Source: Zhenhengia stercoravium | GTDB lineage: Bacteria; Bacillota; Clostridia; Lachnospirales; Cellulosilyticaceae | Direction: 5' to 3' | Length of the DNA: 8,165 nt | NCBI GenBank assembly: GCA_018883975.1 | Contig: JAHLFD010000156.1 | Coordinates: 1-8,165 of the forward strand | Shown here: positions 1 through 5,747 of the stretch, one piece after another | Layout of the letters: each line of letters begins with the position of its first letter | How positions within the stretch are numbered: the first letter of the stretch is position 1 | Program-made: the position numbers and the translations under genes | Notes under the pieces: model-generated | What the model was told of the DNA's origin: nothing | Databases searched by the model: none | Seen by the model: the letters and a program-made list of their open reading frames with translations, nothing else

Positions 1-135
1 GGTGAAACATTGCTTGTAGAAGCCCCAAAGGGTTATCATGTTATCTGTGTAGAGGGATATCCTTTAGGCTTCGTAAAAAGCAATAATGGTACATTAAAAA
101 ATCAATATCCGCCACATTGGCGTATGATGGGATGA
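1..135 (+). CDS. RsmF-like 16S rRNA (cytosine-5) methyltransferase, C-terminal fragment
   Basis: This is an open frame entering from the left edge in frame 1. It encodes 44 residues and ends at a TGA at 133-135. The tail reads as a hydrophobic strand followed by a PLGFVK / NGTLKNQYPP pattern. This resembles the C-terminal PUA-like end of the NOL1/NOP2/Sun family RNA methyltransferases of the RsmF/YebU type, where a LGxxK...LKNxYPxGxR signature closes the protein. Members methylate C5 of cytosine in 16S rRNA using S-adenosylmethionine. The catalytic domain and its cysteines lie outside the window, so the enzyme class is inferred from the tail alone. The stop sits just before the start of the rRNA pseudouridine synthase gene, which fits an rRNA-modification operon. 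The exact cytosine target cannot be told from this fragment. Confidence 0.72.
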   Translation, partial: GETLLVEAPKGYHVICVEGYPLGFVKSNNGTLKNQYPPHWRMMG

Positions 136-143
136 GGATAAAA

Positions 144-875
144 ATGAGATTAGACAAATATTTAGTACACACAGGTTATGGTTCTCGTTCAGAAGTACAA
201 AAACTTGTAAGAAGTAAACGTGTTAAAATTAATGATGAAGTGGCTAAAAAGCCAGATTGTAATTTGAATCCTGATGTAGATGTGGTTAAGGTAAGAGATG
301 AAATCGTAGACTATGCAGAGTTTTATTATTATATTATGAATAAACCACAAGGATGCATTACAGCTACGGAAGATCCAAGACATGAAACAGTGATTGACCT
401 GTTAGATCCTATTGCTAAAGGCCGTAGTTTATCACCAGTAGGAAGACTAGATAAAGATACAGAAGGTCTGCTTATTTTAACGAATGATGGTAAGTTTAAT
501 CATGAACTGCTCTCACCTAAAAAACATGTAGATAAGGTGTATTATGCAGAAGTGGATGGCAAAGTGGTAGAAGAAGACCAAAGCGCTTTTGAAGAAGGCA
601 TAGATATTGGTGAAAATAAAGTATGCATGCCAGCTCAGTTAGAAATTATAGAAGCGCATGAGGATTATTCTAAGGTCTATATTACCATTAAAGAAGGTAA
701 ATTCCATCAAGTTAAACGTATGATGCGCGCAAGAGGGAAGGAAGTGACGTTCTTAAAGCGTATTAAAATGGGCGGCCTTATGTTACCAGAAGATTTAGAG
801 ACAGGTAGCTATCGTAAATTAACGGAGGCAGAATTGCAACTACTTGGAGGGAAAATAGGTGAAACAACTATTTGA
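144..875 (+). CDS. rsuA: RsuA-family 16S rRNA pseudouridine synthase
   Basis: The 243-residue protein isomerises a uridine to pseudouridine in rRNA, most likely U516 of 16S rRNA by family resemblance. The N-terminus (MRLDKYLVHTGYGSRSEV, residues 1-18) opens an S4 RNA-binding domain of about 60 residues. The catalytic domain carries GRLDKDTEGLLILTNDG near residues 100-116, and D103 is the expected catalytic aspartate. A later EGKFHQVKRMM motif lies near 184-194. I chose ATG 144 because the family begins at MRLDK and GAGG at 134-137 sits 6 bases upstream. A TTG at 117 and an ATG at 132 are also in frame but lack a good ribosome binding site. Only 8 bases separate the preceding stop from the start, and the gene overlaps the following HAD gene by 17 bases, so the three are probably co-transcribed. 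RluB/RluE-type specificity is a less likely alternative. Confidence 0.88.
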   Translation: MRLDKYLVHTGYGSRSEVQKLVRSKRVKINDEVAKKPDCNLNPDVDVVKVRDEIVDYAEFYYYIMNKPQGCITATEDPRHETVIDLLDPIAKGRSLSPVGRLDKDTEGLLILTNDGKFNHELLSPKKHVDKVYYAEVDGKVVEEDQSAFEEGIDIGENKVCMPAQLEIIEAHEDYSKVYITIKEGKFHQVKRMMRARGKEVTFLKRIKMGGLMLPEDLETGSYRKLTEAELQLLGGKIGETTI

Positions 876-1524
876 TGCAGTTATATTTGATTTAGATGGG
901 ACACTTGTAGATTCTATGTGGGTGTGGCCCAAAATAGATGAGGTATATCTAGGGCGCTTCGGTTTTGAAGTGCCTGATACACTCGAATCAGAATTTGAAG
1001 GGATGAGTTTTACAGAGACAGCACTTTATGTGAAAGAGCGCTTTAATATCCCTGATGATGTAGAAACTATCAAAGCGGAGTGGAATAAACTTGCTTTTGA
1101 GTTCTATCAAAAACAGGTACCTCTCAAAACAAGCGTCCTTGCCTTTTTAGATTATCTTAAGGAGCAAGACATTAAGGTAGGGATTGCTACAAGTAATAGC
1201 CATGAACTTGTTAATGCTGTATTAGAAGCTCATGGCATTAGGGAGCGTTTTGAGGTGATTCGCACGTCTTGTGAGGTAGAAAAAGGCAAACCTTATCCTT
1301 ATATTTATCAGAGGGTAGCCGAGGAGCTAGGTGTAAATGTGCATAGATGCTTAGCATTTGAAGATGTGCCAAATGGTGTCCTTGCAGCTAAAAGAGCAGG
1401 GATGACTGTATGTGCCATAAAAGATAGACAAAATGAAGAAATGGAAACAGCACTACATAAAGAGGCTCATTATTTTATAGAAGACTATAGTAAGGTTATA
1501 GAATACTTTCAAAAGAATGCATAA
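859..1524 (+). CDS. HAD-superfamily phosphatase, beta-phosphoglucomutase-like subclass
   Basis: The 221-residue cytoplasmic hydrolase has a GTG start. GGAGGG at 846-851 lies 7 bases upstream, inside the end of rsuA. All four HAD motifs are visible: motif I FDLDGT with nucleophile D11 and acid/base D13; motif II T111 in GIATSNS; motif III K144 in EKGKPYP; and motif IV E168-D169 in AFEDVPNG. The stretch between motifs I and II (about residues 18-88) is the size of a C1 helical cap, as in beta-phosphoglucomutase and small-metabolite phosphatases. Family members cleave sugar phosphates, nucleotides or phosphoglycolate, and the substrate cannot be read from sequence. The 17-base overlap with rsuA suggests translational coupling. 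It is the last gene of its operon, with a strong terminator 14 bases after the stop. It is probably a generic phosphatase rather than a true mutase. Confidence 0.87.
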   Translation: MKQLFDAVIFDLDGTLVDSMWVWPKIDEVYLGRFGFEVPDTLESEFEGMSFTETALYVKERFNIPDDVETIKAEWNKLAFEFYQKQVPLKTSVLAFLDYLKEQDIKVGIATSNSHELVNAVLEAHGIRERFEVIRTSCEVEKGKPYPYIYQRVAEELGVNVHRCLAFEDVPNGVLAAKRAGMTVCAIKDRQNEEMETALHKEAHYFIEDYSKVIEYFQKNA

Positions 1525-1538
1525 AGATTAGTAAGTAT

Positions 1539-1573
1539 GGATGTTCCTAGGGATAAGGAGCATCCTCTTTTTT
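1539..1573 (+). terminator. Rho-independent terminator after the HAD gene
   Basis: GGATGTTCCT at 1539-1548 pairs with AGGAGCATCC at 1556-1565, giving a 10-bp stem with one T-G wobble and a 7-base loop. A T-rich tail (TCTTTTTT) follows at 1566-1573. The position, 14 bases past the stop codon, closes the rRNA-modification/HAD operon and isolates it from argF. Confidence 0.93.
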
Positions 1574-1609
1574 GTGGGTAGCATGTGAAAACTATCTCTA
1601 TAAAAGTAG

Positions 1610-1637
1610 TTGCAAAAATAAAAAGATAACGTATAAT
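1610..1637 (+). promoter_or_regulatory. Sigma-A-type promoter of argF
   Basis: A TTGCAA -35 element (1610-1615) and a perfect TATAAT -10 element (1632-1637) are separated by 16 bases. Transcription would begin near 1644, leaving an AT-rich leader of about 50 bases before the argF start. The promoter lies between the upstream terminator and argF. Confidence 0.75.
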
Positions 1638-1648
1638 ATAAATAAAAA

Positions 1649-1662
1649 TGCATATATATTAA
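1649..1662. promoter_or_regulatory. Possible ArgR operator (ARG box)
   Basis: TGCATATATATTAA matches the arginine-repressor half-site pair TGAAT-WWWW-ATTCA at 12 of 14 positions, and the two mismatches fall at symmetric positions. It sits just downstream of the expected argF transcription start, where a repressor would block initiation. The region is extremely AT-rich, so a chance match is possible. I see no clear second box at the usual short spacing. Confidence 0.35.
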
Positions 1663-1696
1663 TAAATATTAAACTGAAAAAATAGGAGGGTTATAT

Positions 1697-2632
1697 ATGT
1701 ACGGATTAAAAGGAAAATCATTTTTAACTTTACATGATTATCCATCACAACAAATTAATTATCTATTAGAGCTTGCAAAAGAACTTAAAATGAAAAAAAG
1801 AATGGGGATAAAGGGAAATTTATTAGAAGGAAAAAATGTGGCTCTTATTTTTGAAAAACCTTCTACACGTACACGTTGTGCTTTTACAGTTGCTTGTGTA
1901 GATGAAGGTGCTCACCCTGAATATTTAGGAAAGAATGATATTCAATTAGGCTATAAAGAAAGTGTAGCCGATACAGCAAGAGTACTTGGCCGTATGTTTG
2001 ATGCTATAGAGTTTAGAGGATTTTCTCAAGATACAGTAGAAAAATTAGCACTTTATAGTGGTGTGCCTGTTTATAATGGACTTACAGATCTTTATCATCC
2101 AACTCAGATTTTAGCCGATCTGCTTACTGTAAAAGAGCATTTAGGTAGTTTAAAAGGTAAGAAGTTTGTCTATATAGGTGATGGGCGTAATAATATGGCG
2201 AATAGTCTTATGATTGGTTGCTGTAAAATGGGTTTACATATGGTTATTGTAGCACCAAGAACTTTATGGCCTGACCAAGGACTTATTGAAACTTGTAAAG
2301 CATATGCTAAAGAAGGTGGAGGAAGTTTAATCGTGACAGATGAGGTAAATGCTGTAGAAGGTGCACATGTCCTTTATACGGATGTATGGTGCTCTATGGG
2401 AGAAGAAGAAAAGGCAAAAGAGCGCATTAGCCTACTTAAACCTTATCAAGTCAATGAAGAACTTGTACAACTTACTAAGAATCCAGATATGATTTTTATG
2501 CATTGCCTTCCAGCGGTAAAAGGCAATGAAGTGACGGAAGAAGTTTTTGAAGCTAACTACTCTGTTGTCTTTGATCAGGCAGAAAATCGTATGCATACGA
2601 TTAAAGCTGTAATGGTAGCTACTTTAAGCTAA
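1697..2632 (+). CDS. argF: Ornithine carbamoyltransferase
   Basis: The 311-residue enzyme condenses carbamoyl phosphate with ornithine to give citrulline and phosphate, the sixth step of arginine synthesis. The carbamoyl-phosphate motif STRTR is at residues 56-60, HPTQ at 134-137, the ornithine-binding D-x3-SMG loop at 229-235, and HCLPA at 269-273. A conserved arginine, R298, follows in ENRMH. The SMG loop argues against putrescine or aspartate carbamoyltransferase. The start is firm: AGGAGGG at 1684-1690 lies 6 bases before ATG. The body (DTARVLGRMFDAIEFRGF and the ENRMHTIKAVMVATL tail) resembles the ArgI/ArcB branch more than Bacillus ArgF. The segment after HCLPA is short, as in ArgF. No arcA or arcC is adjacent, so an anabolic role is favoured, but a catabolic ArcB role is not excluded. 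The gene has its own promoter and no obvious terminator before serC. Confidence 0.92.
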   Translation: MYGLKGKSFLTLHDYPSQQINYLLELAKELKMKKRMGIKGNLLEGKNVALIFEKPSTRTRCAFTVACVDEGAHPEYLGKNDIQLGYKESVADTARVLGRMFDAIEFRGFSQDTVEKLALYSGVPVYNGLTDLYHPTQILADLLTVKEHLGSLKGKKFVYIGDGRNNMANSLMIGCCKMGLHMVIVAPRTLWPDQGLIETCKAYAKEGGGSLIVTDEVNAVEGAHVLYTDVWCSMGEEEKAKERISLLKPYQVNEELVQLTKNPDMIFMHCLPAVKGNEVTEEVFEANYSVVFDQAENRMHTIKAVMVATLS

Positions 2633-2652
2633 AGTTAAATTTTCTAAAATTA

Positions 2653-2681
2653 TTGACTATTTTATAAATCACAACTATAAT
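2653..2681 (+). promoter_or_regulatory. Near-consensus sigma-A promoter of serC-serA
   Basis: TTGACT (2653-2658) and a perfect TATAAT (2676-2681) are separated by exactly 17 bases, which predicts strong basal transcription starting near 2688. The leader of roughly 45 bases is too short for a T-box or riboswitch. A small inverted repeat (CACT-AA-AGTG, 2696-2705) lies just downstream of the start site. It could be an operator, but the evidence for that is weak. Confidence 0.82.
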
Positions 2682-2733
2682 TTAACATTATATCACACTA
2701 AAGTGAAAAAGAATCTAAAGGGAGGATGTCAAT

Positions 2734-3825
2734 ATGAGAGTCTACAATTTTTCAGCAGGACCAGCTGTATTGCCTCTTGAAGTCCTAGAAAAAGCACAAA
2801 GTGAATTAGTCTGCTTTCAGGATTCAGGGATGAGTGTCATGGAAATGAGTCATCGCTCCAAGGCATATAGCCAAATTATTGAAGAAACTGAAGCAAAGTT
2901 AAGACAGCTTATGCAGATACCAGACACTTATAAAGTACTGTTTCTACAAGGTGGTGCATCTTTACAATTTGCCATGGTACCTATGAATTTGATGGCAGGT
3001 TCTAAAAAAGCTGATTTTATTGATACAGGTGTATGGTCATCAAAAGCTATTAAAGAAGCCAAAAAGTTTGGGAAAGCTGATGTGATTGCATCCTCCAAGG
3101 CGGATACTTATTCACATATTCCAACTTATAAAAAAGAGCAGTTTGATAAAGAAGCAGATTATGTATATATCTGTCAGAACAATACCATTTATGGGACTAA
3201 ATTTAACACGTTGCCTGATACAGGAGATGTACCTTTAGTAGCTGATCTTTCTTCTTGTATCTTATCAGAAAAAATGGATGTAAGTCGCTATGGGATTATT
3301 TTTGCAGGTGCTCAAAAAAATTTAGGCCCTGCTGGTGTAACAGTAGTGATTATAAGAGAGGATTTAATTGGAAGAGTAGATGAAAGTATTCCAACTATGC
3401 TTAATTATAAAACCCATGCAGCTAACGATTCCATGTTCAATACACCACCTACTTATGCCATTTATATGTTAGGGCTTGTTTTGGAGTGGATGCTTGCACA
3501 AGGTGGTATAGAAGTTATAGAAAAGAAAAATAAAGAGAAAGCATCGATTCTTTATGATTATTTAGATACGTCTAAATTGTTTAGAGGCACAGCGGCTAAA
3601 GAGGATCGTTCTCTTATGAATGTCCCTTTTGTGACAGGAGATGAAACGCTAGATGCAACTTTTGTAAAAGCAGCTACAGCTAAGGGACTTGTTAATTTGA
3701 AGGGACATAGAAGTGTAGGCGGTATGCGTGCAAGTATTTATAATGCCATGCCAATAGATGGTGTTAAGGCACTAGTTGATTTTATGAAACAATTTGAAAG
3801 ACAGCATGAGGAGGGGACTTTATGA
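2734..3825 (+). CDS. serC: Phosphoserine aminotransferase
   Basis: The 363-residue PLP enzyme converts 3-phosphohydroxypyruvate and glutamate to O-phosphoserine and 2-oxoglutarate. It can also act in pyridoxine synthesis in organisms with the PdxB/PdxA route. The hallmark N-terminus (MRVYNFSAGPAVLP) and HRS at residues 40-42 are present. The likely PLP Schiff-base lysine is K195 in GAQKNLGPAG. The C-terminal NLKGHRSVGGMRASIYNAMP block (321-340) carries phosphate/substrate-contacting arginines. The length equals the usual 360 or so residues. GGGAGG at 2720-2725 lies 8 bases before the ATG. The stop overlaps the serA start in an ATGA arrangement, so the two enzymes of the serine pathway are translationally coupled. 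SerC uses the product of SerA. No truncation or frameshift is visible. Confidence 0.97.
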   Translation: MRVYNFSAGPAVLPLEVLEKAQSELVCFQDSGMSVMEMSHRSKAYSQIIEETEAKLRQLMQIPDTYKVLFLQGGASLQFAMVPMNLMAGSKKADFIDTGVWSSKAIKEAKKFGKADVIASSKADTYSHIPTYKKEQFDKEADYVYICQNNTIYGTKFNTLPDTGDVPLVADLSSCILSEKMDVSRYGIIFAGAQKNLGPAGVTVVIIREDLIGRVDESIPTMLNYKTHAANDSMFNTPPTYAIYMLGLVLEWMLAQGGIEVIEKKNKEKASILYDYLDTSKLFRGTAAKEDRSLMNVPFVTGDETLDATFVKAATAKGLVNLKGHRSVGGMRASIYNAMPIDGVKALVDFMKQFERQHEEGTL

Positions 3826-4979
3826 GTAAGATTTATACACTCAATAAGATTTCGTCCAAAGGATTAGAAGGTTTTGGTGAGTCTTATGAAGTTCAAGAAA
3901 TTTTACAAGATGCAGATGCCATTTTAGTAAGAAGTGCTAAAATGCATGAACTAGAACTTCCGAAGTCTGTAAAGGCTATTGCAAGGGCTGGAGCAGGGGT
4001 TAATAATATTCCTATTGATGCTTGTACCCAAAAGGGGATTGTAGTTTTTAATACACCTGGAGCTAATGCTAATGCAGTAAAGGAAATGGTCATTGCAGGA
4101 CTTTTATTATCTTCTCGTAAAATTATAGAAGGCGTAAACTGGGCACAGACTTTAAAGTGTAATATTGCTAAAGAAGTTGAAAGTGGAAAGAGTGCTTTTG
4201 TAGGACCTGAAATTTTAGGTAAAAAATTAGGTGTAATAGGGCTGGGGGCTATAGGTGTTCTAGTAGCCAATGCCACACAGGCATTAGGGATGGAAGTAAT
4301 AGGCTATGATCCTTATCTTTCTGTAGATGCAGCATGGGGAATCTCTAGGCATATTAGGCATGCACATACATTAGAAGAAGTATTAGGGGAAGCAGATTAT
4401 ATTACAATTCATGTTCCTCTTACATCTGCTACAAAAGAAATGTTTAATGAAGAAGCTTTTAGTAAACTGAAAAAAGGCGTACGACTTTTGAATTTTTCAA
4501 GGGATACTTTAGTAGACAATCAAGCACTTGTAAAAGCTATTGAAAAAGGAATTATAGAAAAGTATGTAACGGACTTTCCTGTAGAAGGTCTTATAGGGCA
4601 TCCTCAAATTATGACCATTCCTCATCTAGGTGCTTCTACGCCAGAATCAGAAGATAACTGTGCAGTTATGGCAGTTAAAGAGCTTAAGGGTTACTTAGAG
4701 CAGGGTACGATTACAAACTCTGTGAATTTCCCAGAATGTGAAATGCCGTGGCATGCAGCTTTTAGATTGACACTGATTCATAAAAATATTCCAGCTATGA
4801 TTGGAAAGATTACGAGTATTATTGCAGAAGAGGGCATTAATATTTCAGATATGATTAATAAAAGTAAGGGAGAATGGGCGTATACCATTATTGACACAGA
4901 TACAAAAGTAACAGATATAAATATTAAAAGTATAGAAGCTCTTGACGATATGATTAAAGTAAGGGTATTATCAAAGTAA
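3822..4979 (+). CDS. serA: D-3-phosphoglycerate dehydrogenase, ACT-domain form
   Basis: The 385-residue enzyme oxidises 3-phosphoglycerate to 3-phosphohydroxypyruvate with NAD+, the committed step of serine synthesis. The substrate-domain motif ARAGAGVNNI is at residues 54-63. The Rossmann motif GLGAIG is at 140-145, with D163 closing the nucleotide-binding strand (GYDPY). The likely catalytic set is R227 (in NFSRDTLVD), E255 (DFPVEG) and H268 (PHLGASTPE). A C-terminal ACT domain spans about 315-385. It retains H320, N322 and N340, equivalent to serine-contacting residues of the E. coli enzyme, so feedback inhibition by serine is plausible. The protein is a little shorter than the E. coli form (about 410). 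GAGGAGGGG within the end of serC serves as the ribosome binding site, and the start overlaps the serC stop by 4 bases. Substitutions in otherwise conserved glycine positions are noted as a finding. Confidence 0.95.
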   Translation: MSKIYTLNKISSKGLEGFGESYEVQEILQDADAILVRSAKMHELELPKSVKAIARAGAGVNNIPIDACTQKGIVVFNTPGANANAVKEMVIAGLLLSSRKIIEGVNWAQTLKCNIAKEVESGKSAFVGPEILGKKLGVIGLGAIGVLVANATQALGMEVIGYDPYLSVDAAWGISRHIRHAHTLEEVLGEADYITIHVPLTSATKEMFNEEAFSKLKKGVRLLNFSRDTLVDNQALVKAIEKGIIEKYVTDFPVEGLIGHPQIMTIPHLGASTPESEDNCAVMAVKELKGYLEQGTITNSVNFPECEMPWHAAFRLTLIHKNIPAMIGKITSIIAEEGINISDMINKSKGEWAYTIIDTDTKVTDINIKSIEALDDMIKVRVLSK

Positions 4980-5001
4980 GACAAGAAAAGATGACAACAA
5001 C

Positions 5002-5057
5002 ATAAAAAGGCTGCTACAAAATAAGAAGGATAGACTATTTTGTAGCAGCCTTTTTAT
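5002..5057. terminator. Strong, symmetric rho-independent terminator after serA
   Basis: Arms at 5002-5023 and 5036-5057 form a perfect 22-bp stem around a 12-base loop (AGAAGGATAGAC). The GC core GGCTGCTAC pairs with GTAGCAGCC. The 5' arm begins with an A-tract and the 3' arm ends in a T-tract, so the hairpin could terminate transcription from either strand. It lies 22 bases past the serA stop and should end the serC-serA transcript. Confidence 0.95.
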
Positions 5058-5094
5058 CTATTTGAAAATAAAATTTCATAAGGAGGTATGAAAG

Positions 5095-5640
5095 ATGAAA
5101 GAAATTGCATTACATATTTTAGACATTATACAGAACAGCATTAGAGCAGAGGCAACATGTATTACACTTCGCATAGAGGAGAAACCGTCTGCTGATAGAT
5201 TTGTAATAGAGATTGAGGATAATGGTAAAGGTATGCCTGAAGCCATTAGAAGTACTGTAACCAATCCTTTTACAACAACACGTACCTTAAGGAGGGTAGG
5301 GCTTGGTATTCCGCTTTTGTATCAGCTCTGTGAAGAATGTGAGGGGAAACTTACTATAGACAGTAAAGAGGGAGAAGGAACTAGGATAAAGGCTATTATG
5401 CGTTACCATCATATTGATAGACTCCCTTTAGGGGATATGGTAAGCACCCTATATACGCTCATTATGGCTAAACCAGAGATTCGCTATATTTATGAGCATA
5501 ATTATGAAGCTCAAAGTTTTAGAATGGATACGGAGCAGATTGTAGAAATGTTAGATGGTGTACCTATTAATCATCCAGATATTCTAGCCTGGATTAAGAG
5601 CTATATAGCAGAAAATGAAATAGCACTCTATAGTAAGTAA
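5095..5640 (+). CDS. Stand-alone GHKL (histidine-kinase-like) ATPase, possible redox-linked regulator
   Basis: The 181-residue soluble protein consists of a GHKL/HATPase_c fold and a short C-terminal extension. The N box is ALHILDIIQNSIRA with Mg-binding N14. The G1 box is DNGKGM at residues 42-47, with nucleotide-base-contacting D42. A PFTTTRT ATP-lid motif is at 58-64, and the G2 box GLGIPLL is at 69-75, followed by GEGT at 93-96. There is no sensor, transmembrane, DHp or histidine phosphoacceptor domain, so it is not a classical histidine kinase. From memory, close relatives of this architecture are found beside [FeFe]-hydrogenase and other redox clusters in Clostridia, and their function is unclear. 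AAGGAGG at 5080-5086 lies 8 bases before the ATG. It sits between the serA terminator and the rnf operon. Residues after about 105 (HIDRLPLGDM onward) belong to a family-specific tail. An anti-sigma-like kinase is an alternative. Confidence 0.85.
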   Translation: MKEIALHILDIIQNSIRAEATCITLRIEEKPSADRFVIEIEDNGKGMPEAIRSTVTNPFTTTRTLRRVGLGIPLLYQLCEECEGKLTIDSKEGEGTRIKAIMRYHHIDRLPLGDMVSTLYTLIMAKPEIRYIYEHNYEAQSFRMDTEQIVEMLDGVPINHPDILAWIKSYIAENEIALYSK

Positions 5641-5665
5641 AACGTATGAACTAATCGGAATTTAG

Positions 5666-5694
5666 TTGAGAAATTAGAATATAAAGTTTATAAT
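5666..5694 (+). promoter_or_regulatory. Sigma-A promoter of the rnf operon
   Basis: TTGAGA (5666-5671) and a perfect TATAAT (5689-5694) are separated by 17 bases. The predicted start is near 5701, giving a leader of about 47 bases before the rnfC ATG. A weak 6-bp inverted repeat (AACTAA / TTAGTT, 5649-5667) overlaps the -35 element. No terminator separates the promoter from the preceding GHKL gene, so read-through can also feed rnf. Confidence 0.78.
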
Positions 5695-5700
5695 TTTGAT

Positions 5701-5741
5701 AGGAGGCAAATATACTAAAAGTAAGACAGAAAGAGGGAGGG
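5701..5741 (+). promoter_or_regulatory. rnfC leader with two Shine-Dalgarno-like sequences
   Basis: A perfect AGGAGG at 5701-5706 falls almost at the predicted 5' end of the transcript. A second, GAGGGAGGG at 5733-5741, is spaced 6 bases from the rnfC ATG at 5748 and is the working ribosome binding site. No ATG, GTG or TTG follows the first at a usable distance. An in-frame ATA at 5712 does, which would add 12 residues to RnfC, but this is unlikely. Confidence 0.5.
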
Positions 5742-5747
5742 AAGTAT

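Noticed and set aside
117..143. Upstream in-frame starts for rsuA (TTG 117 and ATG 132)
   Set aside because: They add residues absent from the MRLDK family start and lack a properly spaced ribosome binding site. ATG 144 has GAGG 6 bases upstream.
2638..2651. Possible terminator hairpin after argF (AATTTT / AAAATT)
   Set aside because: All A-T stem of 6 bp with a 2-base loop and no following T-run, so it is too weak to be a terminator.
2682..2733. T-box or riboswitch in the serC leader
   Set aside because: Only about 45 bases separate the predicted start from the ATG, with no specifier stem, T-box sequence or terminator/antiterminator pair.
3893..4276. Open frame of 127 codons on the minus strand
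   Set aside because: It lies fully inside serA, has no ribosome binding site or recognisable motif, and serA itself is certain. The other minus-strand frames (189-383, 4778-4984, 5076-5264, 6677-6907, 7860-8087) are rejected for the same reason.
4891..4921. Promoter-like TTGACA ... TATAAA inside serA
   Set aside because: The spacer is 19 bases, the site is within coding sequence, and any transcript would meet the strong terminator at 5002-5057. Such matches are expected by chance in AT-rich DNA.
5088..5146. Alternative ATG at 5088 for the GHKL gene
   Set aside because: It is in another frame that stops within about 19 codons and is too close to the AAGGAGG. ATG 5095 opens the conserved N-terminus.
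5649..5667. Inverted repeat AACTAA / TTAGTT as a Rex-type redox operator before rnf
   Set aside because: It does not match the Rex TTGTGA/TCACAA-like pattern, and the 6-bp AT-rich arms are easily due to chance.
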